A stretch of DNA of 64,000 bases from Gordionus sp. m RMFG-2023 (taxonomy: Eukaryota > Nematomorpha > Gordioida > Chordodea > Parachordodidae): positions 6,983,366-7,047,365 of the forward strand of contig NC_088777.1 of the NCBI RefSeq assembly GCF_954871325.1. The letters run 5' to 3'. The notes under the pieces are model-generated. The model ran no database searches, was not told the origin of the DNA, and was given only the letters and a program-made list of their open reading frames with translations. This document shows positions 26,014 to 40,200 of this stretch, piece after piece; positions within the stretch are counted from its first letter, which is position 1, and each line of letters starts with the position of its first letter. Both the position numbers and the translations under genes were made by a program.

Positions 26014-26727
26014 ATATATTTCATTCTCACTCTCTAATAAGTAATAAGGAATGTAAGAGTTAAGTACCTTCTGAAAATCCAAGAATCGTTAGTAAATCAT
26101 GTCAAATACCAATAGGTAATAATTATGTAGCATAATAACCTTAATGATATTTAAATTTATAATTTTTTTTAAAAAAATATTAATTAATATCTTTTATAAT
26201 ATTTTATCAAAAAGATATATTTCTAAAATATTTTATATAAAAGTTGAATAAAATATTATGGGCTTTTATATATATCTTTTTTAGGGTTCTCATGTCTTTG
26301 TTTTTTACTATGATTGTTAAATTAACCTTTGAACTTATATTTGTTAACTTGTAAATTAGTAATTTTATTTCAATTATTATTTTCTTAATTTTATTTGTTA
26401 AAACATTCGCATTCCTTAAAATATCAGCTTTATACTACATTTTACATATAATTAATTAGAAATAATAACAACAACATCAGGGTTATCCAGGTCTTATCTA
26501 TTGCTGGGAATATTATCACAATTTTTTCAACCACAAAAAATAATAAAATTTCTTATATAAAGAATATTTAATTTATTCTCCAAAATTTCAAAAATTTTGT
26601 AAAATCTTCAATCAATAATTGTTTTTAAAAAAGTATAATTTTTCCAATTAAAACTAATAACTCATCATTTATTTCCAAAATTTTTTTTCATTGTTTAAAT
26701 TAAGTTTACTTTTTTATTTATTGATGT
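26014..26727. other. AT-rich intergenic DNA
   Basis: Nothing is recognised between the two MITEs. Confidence 0.35.
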
Positions 26728-26912
26728 CAGAGACCTGCAGAAGTACCATTTGCAATGCCCGGCCCGGCTTTTTTTTTTTTTTAAATTTTCAGGCCCGGTC
26801 CGGATTTTTAAAAATATATTATATTTATTTTTGATTTTTATAACTAATAATGGCGATTTCTTTGGTTTTAAAATATACGGCCTGGCTCGGATTTTTTTTA
26901 AAAATTTTCGAT
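26728..26912. mobile_element. Truncated GC-ended hAT-type MITE
   Basis: The left end CAGAGACCTGCAGAAGTACC and the block GCCCGGCCCGGC match the family at 9634 and 39192. No right end was found. The last family-like block is GGCCTGGCTCGG near 26880. Confidence 0.65.
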
Positions 26913-27414
26913 TATATCCTTGATTCAAAATTTTAACTAAGAAGGATTTAATTTTTTTCATTTCTAAATATTCCATTTGTAAGTTATTTTATATAATATT
27001 GCAAAAAAATGAATAAAATCTTGGTATTAAAAATATTCTATAATTTATATTAAAAAAAAAATTTTTTTAAATGGTATAAATAAGTCAACTAAAATTACGT
27101 AAAATTTCTAATATTATTTTATACGATCTTGTGGCGATTAATGCATTTTATTACGACCATTAGTTAAAGATTTTTTATAAATTTTAATAAATTTTACCGA
27201 GATCATAATTTCATATACAATAACCAATTGTCCACTTGCTTCCTTATTATCTCAATGATAAGGCAATTCTTTAATAAAGTTTGCGCCAAAAATACGAATA
27301 AATTGGCCTCTCGTTTTAAATTTTTAATAATGATATGGATAATCAAAATGGTCCCCAGCTGTTTTTATTGGTGTACATTTTAATGAATGCATCGTCAGCC
27401 TAGGTATTATTTTA

Positions 27415-27816
27415 TCGACGGTCTAGAATTGGAGTGCTCCACTTGCGCAAATGTTTAAAATTTGAAAATCAACATAAATTAAAATATAGGAAAAATTGAT
27501 CAATTTTGACAATAACTTTAGCAAAAATTAATATTTTTTTAATCTAGTTTTTATTTTTATATATAATGCGAATAAATAAGTTATTATCCACTTCTAACTT
27601 AAAAATTTTGAATGTTTAAAATGAGAAAATCAACATTAAAGTTTAAAATGAAATATAGGAAAAAGTTATTGATCAATTTTGACCTTTGGCTAAAAATAAT
27701 ATTTTTTAATCTAGTTTTTTATTTATATATATATTGGGAATTAATAAGTTATTATCCACTTCTAACTTAAAAATTTTGTAAATGTTGAGTGAAGCACTCC
27801 AATTCTAGACCGACGA
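27415..27816. mobile_element. TA-flanked MITE with an internal duplication
   Basis: The terminal inverted repeats read TCGACGGTCTAGAATTGG on the left and TCGTCGGTCTAGAATTGG inwards from the right. Each is bordered by TA, as expected for Tc1/mariner-type insertion. The interior is two direct copies of about 165 bp (27455-27614 and 27615-27783), both ending TTATTATCCACTTCTAACTT. The flanking DNA at 26913-27414 and 27819-28490 shows no gene. Confidence 0.7.
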
Positions 27817-28490
27817 TATGTCATTGATGCAGGATAAGCGAAATATATCGAATAGATAACCTACAAAATACCTAATTATAACTTAAAAATGGTAAAAGCG
27901 GTACAATAACACAATATTTTCTATATTTCTCAAATGTAAGATGAGTAATTCTATGTAATTCTATTACTTTTTAGCAATATATAATATTCTTTTAAAATTT
28001 ACTGATTATCAACAAATTTATAATATATTTATATTGTTGTGCCAAGATATGTAACCTATCAATACACTTTCTAATAATTATTTTATAACGTATCCATGGA
28101 AAATAATCATGAATCCTAATCTCAAAGGATGACTTTACCAGTAGTATCACATTTATAAATATTTCATATATACCAATTTCATTCCACGATTTTATTTCAT
28201 ATAAATATTAATATTGCATCATATGATTATATATATATATCAAAATATTAATATTACAACTTGTTTAAATTATCTTTATTTTCTTTATATAAATATGACA
28301 ACAAAAATCAAAAAAAAAAATTAAAAACCCTAATTTACTTCTCAATATATTAAATGACGTCCGTAAATGTCAATTATAAATCAACAGATACAACAACCAG
28401 GTTCTTCAATTAAATTTTATTAGTATTCTCAAAAATAAAAGAGTGAAAATTTACATATTTAAAAGACCACACTGCAACCTGTACTATACA

Positions 28491-30223
28491 CAGTGGCTTA
28501 GCTAGGGGGGAGCGCAGGGGCTCGAGCCCCTTGAAAAATTTGAATAGACCCCTGAAGCAAAAATGGCTCCTTAATATCCCCTTGAACTAATAATAAATTT
28601 TTTTGATTGCCCACTGAATGATTTCTTTTATAATTCCAATAAGTAATATATAGATATAATTTAATTATTTAGAAATTAATAAGACTATTTAAATTTTTAT
28701 TAAATGAATATTATTTTAATTATTAGATTAGATTAATACATATAAATTATATTTTCACATTATATTTTCACTATGTCAGCTTGCAATCAAATTCTGTATT
28801 AAAAATATAATATCAATAACTTACTAAATATTAATTTAGCTTTAACAGTTGAAGTTTAATTGACTTTTATTATTTAAATTATTATTTAACCCTAATTAAA
28901 TAAATATAATCATACATTATTTGAAAATTAACAAATTTAATATTGTAATTACCCGAGTTCAAAATGAGTAATCAACTGTATATTTATTTTGAAATTTTAT
29001 TATCATACCTTAAAAAAATTTTCTAGGTCCAAATAAGTATAAGAGATTTCTTTATAAAAAGTAAGTAGACATATAGTTTATAATCCTCTACTATATACAG
29101 TTGTTTATAAAATATTAGATATAATGCCACTTTTATAGACGTATTTGATAGTTATAAAATATACTACAGTTAATATTATAATAAATTCTTCTAATAAATG
29201 GTTTTGATAATAAATATAATAACAATTCAAGTATTTAACGCCATCTATTTAGTTATAAATAATTTTAAAAATTAAACATTTTATTATTCATCTTGCAATA
29301 GATGTAATAAATTTGATATCTTTTCTTCTCTTTTTTACGTGTTTTTAGGAAAGCTATTTTTTTCTTTTTCTAAAAACAGTCTTGAGTTAAATTTTTAATA
29401 CAAGTATATTTTTGATATTATTACAAACTATTATTATTTTAAGATATAATATATCAAGGTGGTGCGACAATATATAAAATCTTAATTGTTTCATCATATC
29501 ATTCTGGTCCTTATTTTGTAGTTAGAAAATGTTTCATTTCTAATATGGCATTGCCGTGTAAATAACTCCAGGCTTCAATATATTTGCATAATTATTTCTT
29601 CCAAAGATTATTAGTGTTTTTATTTAATCAATTTATCCAACATAATAAATTCTGATAGTAGTTTACATCGTGAGTGTCATGGCTACTGCAAATTAACCAG
29701 CATCTATTATTTGTGTTGCTAAGTAATTTAAGATTATTACTATAACGGCTGAGAGCATATAATTGCATATTTTAGATAAACAATAATGGTCAACTGTGTA
29801 GTCGTTTATATATCATTTAAAATGGATGATAATCTTTTAGAAATTTAATATCTCACAATAATTTTCTCGATTACTTATCTAGCTTCCATAATGTCATCTA
29901 AGAGGAAGCTCTAACCACCATATAGTTTTATGATTTGGATTGGTCGTTTATACTCTCTCCTACAAAAATTATTGATTTTGGTTTAGGCCTATAAATTTTT
30001 CCTTATTAGTCCATTCTATAAAACTTTGTCTAAAATGGTTATAGAGAATTATACTTGTTTGATAACCTTTTGTCAATGTAAGTTGCTAAGAATTATATTA
30101 TTGCATTATGTGATTTTTTATATGCCAGAATTTTCTCCTTTAAGGGGTATGGGGGCGAACCCCCTCCATAAAAATTTTTTTTAGTTGAGCCCCCTGAGAT
30201 TGCGAAGGCTAGCGACGCCCCTG
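28491..30223. mobile_element. hAT-like element with CAGTGGC/CAGGGGC ends, non-coding
   Basis: The left end is CAGTGGCTTAGCTAGGGGGG. The right end, read inwards, is CAGGGGCGTCGCTAGCC. Inner GAGCCCCTTGAAAAA and its near-complement GAGCCCCCTGAGA also pair. Ends of this type are known from hAT elements. The flanking 8-mers do not match, so the copy is old or the pair comes from two copies. No transposase is recognised in the 1.7-kb interior. Confidence 0.65.
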
Positions 30224-30919
30224 AGGTGATCATTTGGTAAAACTTTAACAAATAACAAATATTAATGTTGTTGTCGGCTATATTAAAATTTTAGCCAACC
30301 AAATAATACCTATGAATTTCGCCAATAGAGGACCATATCATTTTACCATTTATTAGCATAATAATCTCGAGGTCTATATTTGTTTAGCTTACCTATATTG
30401 ATTTAACCGTTAGATTGAGTTGCATGACTACCACAGGCTAAATTATCTTATGGCCAAAATTACCTAATAAATTTTAAACTTTTTGATATTTTAAAGTAAT
30501 CTAGAGTATAAATCTTTGAGCTAATAGAATTTCGTAAAAAATACTTTCCCTTTAAAAGAATATAAAAAAAACACAATCATACCACGATGGAAACTCAAAT
30601 TGCTAAACAAAAATTTGTCGAATCTAATACAAAATTCACAAAAATTTCTAACATTTATCTATAAATAGCTCTTTGAGGATTTCTATCACCCTACCGTGTT
30701 ACATCACATTTAATAAAATTCTGAAAATGTAAAATTAGTATACCAAGTGTCAAACTATACCTGAATTTATTTTAAAATAACTTAAAATTATAAGTCTTAA
30801 AATTAAAGGTGTTTTGCATCTATACATATCATTTATAATTTGAATGGATAATTTAACACGAAGGTTAAATAAAATATAAAAATAGTTTTAGAATACACAA
30901 AATATTAATGAGGTAAAGT
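30224..30919. other. AT-rich intergenic DNA
   Basis: No gene or repeat is recognised. Confidence 0.4.
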
Positions 30920-33639
30920 CAGTGACGAGGCGTCCATAGAAGCAAGGGAAGCATTACTTCCATTGAAATTTTACTTATAAAATTCTTAAATAAACTTAAT
31001 ATAATCTTTGTACTATGTTAAATAAACTAAACTTACTTATTAATATAATTTTTATAATGTTAAAAAGATTAATATTATTTTTACTATATTAAGAAATACT
31101 ATTATTTTTACTACGTTAAAAAATTTACTATTATTTTTACTACGTTAAAAAATTTACTATTATTTCTACGTTAAAAAAAAATACATGAGGGAAGCAGATT
31201 TAATATTGCTTATTTTTTTTAATAAATAAAAAGAAAATCATGCCATAGTATTGTGTAATTTTTCCATTCAAAAATAAGCTTTGGGGAAGCAAATAAAAAA
31301 ATGTTTAATTTTTTTAATAAAATAAAAGAGAAAGAAATTTTTTTATATAATATTTTTTTCCTTACTTTTTTAAAATAAAAATTTTTTCGTTTTTAAATCC
31401 TTAATTAATGTTTAATAATTGTAATTTTATTATTGAAAATTTATTAACATTATCATTTAGCTCAAGAAATTTTGATGCGAAAAAATGATTATTAAAAAAG
31501 GAAGACTAAAACCAATTATACAAAACTTTAAAAAAGAAATCAAAACTTGCATCCGTAATTTTTCTATCGATAAATATGAAAAATGAATGGCTCACTGGAT
31601 GTGAATTTTCTAATTCTCTATATTGTTGGTCATGCCTATTATTCCCAAAGAAAAAATATGTTTGGAATTATAAAGGATTTTCGGATATTAATAATTATTC
31701 AAAGGTAGTTAAACAGCATGAAGGATCAACCGCTTATTTGCAGTCGATGATTCAATTAAAAACATTTGGCCAAAATCGTATTGAAAATATGATAGATTCT
31801 ATGCGCAAAATATCAATTGAACAGCATAATTCAAAAGTCAAATCAAATAGAGAAATATTGAAATTGATCAACTCTATATGTTTTCTTGGAATTCAGGAGC
31901 TTGCATTCCGTGGTGATGATGAATCTTCTAATTCAGTAAATAGATAAAATTATATAGAATTAATTTATTTGCTGGCGGAAGAAAATTTATTATTGAAACA
32001 TAATTTAGAAAATAGTAAAGTTTTTATTGGACTATCAAGCGATATTCAAAATTGGTTAATAAATTCCATTTTTTTATACCAAAAAATATTAAATGTATTA
32101 GAAGAAACGGAATTTATATCAATAATATTAGACGAAACAACAGATATCAATAATAAATCTCAACTGGCTGTAGTTTTTCGATATGTTTTAAATAACGGGA
32201 CATTGTATGAAAGATTTATTGAATTCTTCTATGTTACTATGCATCGAGATGATAATTCTTTTTCAAAATTTGTCATTAAATTCTTGAATGATAAAAAAAT
32301 TATGAAAAAATTAATAGGTCAAATTACAATGGCGCAGCTGTTATGTCAGGCGATTCACATAGACTACAAGCGAAAATAAGAGACGTCAATCCTTCAGCAC
32401 TTTATATTCATTGCTTTACCCATAAGTTATATCTTATATTATCAAAATCTTGTAACAAAATTAAAGAATGTAAGGTATTTTTTGCAACTTTATCTGATTT
32501 AGCCAGTTTAACATCTAAGCGAACAGCGGAATTTGGGAAATGTGTCAAAAAAAAATTACCATGGGTAGCCCCAACAACATGGGAATACAATCGTCAGCTG
32601 GTTCAAACAGTTTTCTATTATTTGAAGAATCTAGTCATTTTTTTTGAAAATATGATTGATGGAAAATCTGATATTGTTTGGGATAATGATGTTCTAATAA
32701 TATCTTGTGGCTATTTAAATATATTGAATGATGCAAATTTTCTAATTTTATTATATTTTTTTCAAGAAATTTTTCGAGAATTTGATTTATTATTTGATAT
32801 ACTTCAAACTAAAATTAACGATATATCTTATTGCCTTAAAAGTATTAACGATTTCAGAAATTCAGTTAAATCAAACATAGAAAACTTTGATGTGTTTTGG
32901 AGAAATAAAAATGTAAAAAAAATATTGAAGACAATTTAAGATAAAAAACGTAATAGACCCAGATTGCCCAATACAAAAGAATTTTATAAAAATTTGATAA
33001 TTAAAATAACAGATAATATAATCAATGAAATTGATTTTCGGTTCGATACATTAAAAAATATCAAATTCGTCGAATTGTTAGATATTAGTAAATTACAAAT
33101 ATTTAATCAAAATTTCCCAAAATATTTATAGATAATTTAAACGACACTTATTCTCAATTTTTTGACTTACACAATCTGGAAACCGAATTAAAGATAGTAT
33201 TTCAGAACGATGAATTTAGAAAGAAAAAGAATATTAATGAAATACTTGAATTTTTATTATGCACCGATTTGATGAAAAATTTTAGAATTTTTCAAATTAT
33301 GCAAATTCATCTTAACTTTGGCTTCAACAACAGCAAGTGCGGAACTGAGTTTTTCATCTTTAAAAAGAATCAATTCTTATTGCAGAAACAGGATGGGCCA
33401 AAATAGATTATCGAATCTATCTTTGATTTCGATTGAAAAAAAATTATTAAAAAATTATTAAAAAATTTAAAATCTAGCGCTAACTTGTATATTGCATAAT
33501 TAATCATTTCACTCAAAAACAAAGACGAATATAACTTATTAATAAATCTTAATGTTTTTATGGTTTGAGTTTGACTTAAATAAAATAAAAAAAAATTTTT
33601 GATTGCTTACCTATTAGTGAACTTGACGCTTCGTCACTG
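30920..33639 (+). mobile_element. hAT-type transposon with perfect 8-bp target duplication
   Basis: The ends are CAGTGACGAGGCGTCCATAG and, inwards from the right, CAGTGACGAAGCGTCAAG. The flanking 8-mers are identical: GGTAAAGT at 30912-30919 and 33640-33647. At 2720 bp it is close to full length. It carries one plus-strand transposase gene with a handful of breaks. The exact target duplication and the modest damage make it one of the younger elements in the window. A short tandem repeat with ACTATTATTTTTACTACGTT units lies in the left subterminal region at 31083-31170. Confidence 0.95.
31501..33461 (+). pseudogene. ZMYM1-like hAT transposase, nearly complete but broken
   Basis: The order of parts matches the family. 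First comes a TTF-type zinc finger (WLTGCEFSNSLYCWSCLLFP near 31588). It is followed by a helical region and a first catalytic block ISIILDETTDINNKSQL near 32117. After that come the HCFTHKL block near 32412, TTWEYNRQLV near 32575, and a C-terminal dimerisation segment 33309-33461 (SSLKRINSYCRNRMGQNRLS). An in-frame TAA lies at 31945-31947. The frame shifts near 32335, stops again at 32937, and the last block is in yet another frame. The usual ERSFS signature reads ELSFS. Any activity would have to be supplied in trans. Confidence 0.88.
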
Positions 33640-34273
33640 GGTAAAGTTAATTTAATGATTGCGTGACATAAAATTTCAACTTTTACTATTTAATGACCAA
33701 ATATATAATTAATCAATATTTTAATTTATTAATATTCCTATTATATAACAGAAAATAATTGGGGTTTCTAAACTATAGAATAGTTTTATAAACCAGAGTT
33801 AAATTTAACCTTAACATTATTCCCATTTACCACAAATTGCGTATATACAACAAACATATTTAAAGAAAAGTGATTTATTACTTGAATTGAAAATAAAATT
33901 AAACAGATAACTTTATGCACTTAATCTTATATTTATTAAGTTTTGTTCATTAAATATTAAAATTATTGTTATAATTTATACGAAATCATTCCTAATTAAT
34001 TGGTGTTAAGAATATAAAATTATTTAACAATAGTTAGAATGGTATATACCATTGGTTAGACGTTGTAACATATATATTTGTGAAGAATAATGTTAATATA
34101 AATAATTATTTTTGGGATACAATATATTTATCCTTGATAACCGTAAATTATATTTTTTCAAATCGAATATTTTTATTCAAAAAATGAAATTGATGAATTT
34201 AAAAATATATAATTTTTCGAAACTTAACAAATCAACTAAATAAACTTCAAACCCTCCATTTTATAAAAATCAA
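33640..34273. other. Region upstream of the RRM gene
   Basis: AT-rich sequence with no recognisable core promoter motif. The transcription start cannot be placed from sequence. Confidence 0.35.
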
Positions 34274-37200
34274 ATGGGCAAAGAAGTAGCAGGACGTATT
34301 TTTATAGGAAATCTTGAGAGAAATGTAGATGAAGAAAAGCTTACTGATGTTTTTTCCATTTATGGAAAAGTTGTCGATGGTAAATATCTTTTATATGATT
34401 TAATAATAATATAAAATTAGTGGAAATATTAAGAAGTAGAGAAACCAAGGAATCGAGAGGTTTTGGCTTTTTAACCTTTGAAACTAATTTAGCAGCAGAA
34501 ACAGCTATTAAAAAACATACTGGAAAGGTATTTATTATTATGATTCTTTTTTATATTCATATATTGATGAATTAAAATATTTTTATAAGAAACTGAAATA
34601 TTTTTACTTTCTTTTTTAATTCATATATTGATGATAAATATTTTTACAAAAAAGAAACTGAAATATTTTGACATTTGGAGCAATTTAATAGCTAGATTTA
34701 GGTTGACAAAATTTGATGATGACATATTGAATTATTTTCACTGATATTTCTGTAAGGATAAGCAATTTTTTAAATTAAAATACGATTTTAGCTCTTAATT
34801 AAAATTGCACTAATTTATTAAGCCATTTCTATTGCATATTTAATGGATAGTTTTTTTCATTCTAAACTGTTTTAGATAATACTGATATCCATTTTTATAT
34901 AGTAAAATTTTAATCCCAAGTTTATATTTAAAATTTCTTACAAAAGATGCTGAATGGCAGAGCAATTAGATTGGCAACAGCTATTAAGCGTAGAGATGAT
35001 GATGATGACAAGAATTCCCCAGGAAACAAGAGGGGTAACAGGAAATCATCAAACAGAAGATCAAATGAAAGAAGGAGAAGCAGAAGTAGAGATAACTATA
35101 GAAGGGGAGGATATGATGATAGCCCTCCAAGAAATAGGAGGAATCGGAGAGATGATAGAGATGACTTTGCTGACAATAATAGGTAAGGCCTGTAAAGTTA
35201 ATATTGTGTATTGTAGTTTTTCTATAAGATATTAATAATTTTTAGTAGCTAGTTTAAACAGTTTCTTAGACAAGAAACCTCTAACATGTAGAATGGTATG
35301 AAAATTTGTCACTGACATTTTTGGTTTCTGTCCTCAGTTTACATATTTAGTATCTTATGTTTTACTTCAGAAGGTGTAACATCATTGGCTCAGAGGAGTA
35401 TAGGAAGGCATCCTGTCCATTTGCCTATTAGTTCCTTTAAAATATTTGTCTTAAATACATTAATTTGTGATATACTCAAGATTATTATATGCTATATAAT
35501 TTGTTTGATACACAGTTTTAGATCAACAGTTATGACATTATTGTAATTTTTAAGTGCTTTATGCTAGAATTTATGTGCTTAATCGGGGATGCCAGGATAC
35601 AGATGTTATTGACTAATTTTGCTGAATAGCTCTTTATAGCTGATTTTTAAAAATGGTAAACTCAGAATTTTAGGAAAAAAGATTACTCAACCTTGGAGAT
35701 TTTGCTTACATGGCAGGCAGAAAGATTAGGTGGCAAAATTTCAATATATTAAAATTATTTAGAATTTCACAAAATAGTATTTACCTTGAATATTTTGCTT
35801 ATAGATGGCAGAAAGATTAGGTGGCAAAATTTCAATAGACTAAAATTATTTAGCAATTTTTAAAAATCAGCTAAATTGAGCTGTAACAACATTATTTTAC
35901 TTTAAATAATTAAAATATACTCAGTTATGTTATGAACTTTAAAAAATTGATATACATCTAAAACTAATAAAGAATCAATTTAATATAAGGAATTGTAGCC
36001 TTGCAAAATTGCTTTAAAATCATTGAAATTTATCCACAAAAGACAAAATAATTAGTAATTCATAACTCATCTTCATAAAAATGTTTAACTTATATATTTT
36101 AAATAAAAATTTAAATATAAGCCTAATAATAAATTATTATCTTGGGTAAATAAATAAAAAATGTTGCTGATTCCAGTGCTATATATGTGATATCAATTCA
36201 ACTCTTATTTTTATAGTTATCTTAATCTCACTCCTGGTATGTCATGATATATTATTTAAGTAGCTGTAATTTCCAAAGTTTCTTTTCATGATTATAGCTA
36301 AGTATAGTCCTACTTGATATTGATCTAATAACATTGTATTCACTATACCTTGGGATTTCAGAAAATTTGGTAGGCTACCTGTAACTTAGCAAAATATCAA
36401 TTTTTCTCATAAAAGCAAAATTATTATCAGAATTTTTTTCCATCCAGATATAGATTGGTGCTTGTGACATTAACCTAAAATTTTAAAATTAAACTTTAAA
36501 ATGAAAATATATTAACATCATTATTTATAATTCTATAGTTTTTAGCAAATCCATTATCTTATGAAAATTTATAAGATTGATTTTAAAGTCTAGATATCTT
36601 AAAAATGTTTAATCTTGGATGATGAAATTTGAACATGCATAGTTATTTTGACATTAGCTTCTATTAATAATTTCACCCAAATTATAATTGGGTCTAGGAG
36701 AATTGTTATTAATTTAGTATGGAATGAGGTTGAATTTAAACCTGAAAAATTTTAAATTAATAAATTATTTTGAGAATATGTAACACATCTAAAAGGTAAT
36801 GCTACTTTTATTATTACACTCAATCTTAATTACTTTTTTCAATAATGTCACGAGCTATATTTAATAATACATCAACATCCCTCTGCTAAAGCAATGATTT
36901 TAATGCAAATCAAAAGAAACTTTTATTTTACTCCACAGCTATTTTTATCTCAATTATTATATTGACTGTCTATTATCCTTTTATTGATAAAATTTAAACA
37001 TATTCAACAGGATGCCTACTGGCTTGAGAGATATTAACGATTTTCTCTCCAAATCCAACATTCCCAGTTTATTGGGGCAAAACAGCAATAATCCTGCCAC
37101 CCTATTAGCAGCCATGCTTAGCAATAAAGCTAACCCAGGTAACCTGAATGCTGGTAATCCCATGCAAATGCTCCAGAATTTACTTGCATCTAACAATCTC

Positions 37201-40200
37201 CTTAACCTTAATAGTGGAGCATTGTTATCCAATACTGCTGGTGTTAATTCCTTGTTGGGAGGAGGGGGTATGGCAGCAAACAGTAACCCAAATGCCATGC
37301 TGAGTAACATTGTATCTATGTTGAGTATGGGGACTGGAGCAAATAATCCTGCTAACCTTGGTAATTCCTATTGATTTAAGTTATGTTCCTACTGGCAATA
37401 TATATTACATCATATTATGATGAGTAGGTCTCTAATTTTGTTGATTATGTATTGCTTGTGATAATATTTAAAATAACTAACTTATAATATAAAATATTTT
37501 AGCACTATCAATGTTGATTATTAGCAGAGCCAAGTTTTGAGCATATCAAATATTAACGCTTCACTAAAGCCAAACCTGGTTAGGCAATCCCTAAAAATAT
37601 CTTTGAATTACAGACCTTTAATTTTTTTAAATTATAAGACTGATTGTTGATGGTTTGTGTGCTTATATAGTTTTTATGTAAATTTTAAAAATTATAGGTA
37701 GATAATTCCATGTCAATTTGATTTTTTATATGGAATACAAATTATTGTTTATTTAACTCATATTTGGGCAAAGTATAAGCTTGATTATACTTTTGGAGAT
37801 GGCAGAGATTCATATTGCAATAATTATCAGTTTGACTTGAATTCTGGTTCTTATAAAAATTTGTGCAGGGTTTTATTTGATTTTAAAGAGCAATTAGATC
37901 CCTTCTTATATAAATGGCATTTACTAAATGATCAATCAAGATTGAATGATAATCTTTAAAAACATTTGGATATCAAATGGTCTTTTCTAGAATTTTAGAT
38001 TTAAATGACAAAATTTTCAATGGTTAGGTTTAGATTCATTAAATAATACAGATTATAAGGCTCAAATTTGGGTTGGATCCCTGGGTAGAAGCATAAACTC
38101 TTTTTATAAAAATTTATTATTAAAATAATGTGTTGTTGCCTGAGAATTAGGTTATTTATTCTATATCTACTTTTTACCAAAAATGACTTCTACATAAAAC
38201 AATTTTTTATAATTATACCATTTTATTAACATGGAAAAATCTGAAATATTTATAAAGTACTCAAATTAAATTCGATACATGTTATCCATCCTTATAGATT
38301 TACAGTGGATTTAGGATATTCTAATTCTCAAGTAACTATATAAGAAGTTTAAAATTTGGGCAATTTTTCCCATAACAATATTTAAAAATTTTATATAATG
38401 GATTGGTAACTCCAATTTAAATAATTTCAAAAGGCCCTTTTGCCATTCTATATATATATAAAATAAATTTAGGGAGGAGCCTTAAGTTCAAATCATATTG
38501 ATAAAAATTTTAAAATAAAAGAAAAACATTTTATATTTGTCTTAGATTAAATTTTTTATTAATTTAAATCCAAGTTCTGAGGCATTGGATTAAGCTGTGC
38601 AGGTAAAAAAATAGGTGTTATCTTCATTACTCAATAAAAGCATATACGATGTATTTTAAATATTAGAGGCCTGTACAGCTTAGTTTGAAAGTTGTACTTA
38701 AATTTTATGGGCCAAGCACAAAGTAAAAATAGACAATTAATCTATATTAGAAAGTTAATCTTTATGTAAATAATTTTTATAAATTGTAAAATGGTAGTAA
38801 GTTTTTTTAAAATTTTAACAAAATTAGATTTAGGAGAAATTGCCTTAATTATTCAAATATACATTTTATTTTAATGCTAAATTATTTGTTAACAAAAATA
38901 GTTTTAATCATTAATTAATTAAATAAAAACCGACATTTAAAAGCTAGTTTTATATCTCACTCCAAAAGTATATCAGCCAATAGGCTGAAATGTTGTTCAA
39001 ATATAGGTTGCACAAACCTTAGTTGTAAACAAATAGAAATTAAATGGGGTCTTCCAAAAATTATGTTTTTGATTAATTTAACATGGAATGACTTATTTAG
39101 TTAGATCTATTTTTTGGAATTAGATTTTTTAGTGAATTATTAATTATAGGTATTGTTATCTTATACTGCCCATAAAACATTGCATTTATATCAGAGACCT
39201 GCAGAGGTATTTGTACAGCCTGGCCCAGATTTTTTAAAAATATAAATTTTGCTCTCCCCTCCACAGATTTTTTTATTTGAAACGTTTTCGGCCCAGCCTG
39301 GATTAAAAAATTGCCAGGCCCAAATATACTTAAAAACTAAAATACAGGTTAGACCTGCAGGTTTCTTATTTATATTAATCAGGAATCTATCTTGTCTACA
39401 GGCCAAATTTCCAGACAATTGAATTAGGAAATATTTTTTTTCATTGTAAAAATAATTACAGGCCAGGCTATAGAATGTGTAGCTAATAATTTTATAAACC
39501 TGGCCATACATGTTGATTAAAGCTTTGTTGGATTTGTTGAGTGTTTTTGTAACTAGTTGAGCAATTATTTACAAATCAGGATGAGTACCTATTGAGTCTT
39601 TAGATGGAATCAACTCCTTTAATTTCTATTAATATAAGAGCTATGATGCCATAATGTTTATACTGCAGTCATGTACTAAGTTTATTACAAAATTTCACCT
39701 AAATACCAAAGGGTCTCATGAAAATAATTAGCTTGGAATGGATATGGCTCCATGGTGAACTGAACTGTTAATAAACCATGAAGAGATAATTTAATGAAGT
39801 GTGTCAAACTAAATTTTTGAAAAGAGTCAAACTTTGATGAAGTATTTTGGTGTACTTGATCTTAACTGTAATATAGAAATACTGCCCACTAAAACACTCA
39901 CTAATAGATCCAACATGGCTGATTTAAAATGTGGAAACGTATAAATTGCAATCAATATTAAATAATTTTATGATGGCATAAAACGCAAATTTTAATATTT
40001 ATTTTTTTAGATAATGCAACTTATTAAATAAAATGTTAATCAACCCACATTATAATATCCAAATAAATTAGGAATGATGAATAAAGCCAATACTGGTAAT
40101 AATTTTGCAAGCTTTACAGGACTTAGTAGTAATCAAGGCATGTCAGGACTTACTGGTAATCAAGGCATGAATATGGGTGCAGGAGGGGGTATGCTTGGCC

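Noticed and set aside
26695-26976. Minus-strand open frame of 93 codons
   Set aside because: It reads through a GC-ended MITE; the Pro/Gly/Arg words come from the CCCGGCC blocks.
34954-35235. Second open frame overlapping exon 3 of the RRM gene
   Set aside because: The other frame continues the RRM domain and splices in phase to exon 4; this one is a shadow.
36981-37310. Minus-strand open frame of 109 codons opposite exon 4 of the RRM gene
   Set aside because: Shadow of exon 4, which splices in phase on the plus strand.
37705-39095. Possible second long-inverted-repeat element in intron 4 of the RRM gene
   Set aside because: ATTCCATGTCAATTTGA and TCATTCCATGTTAAATTAA look a little like the ends at 14882, but arms do not pair beyond about 25 bp and no target duplication was found.
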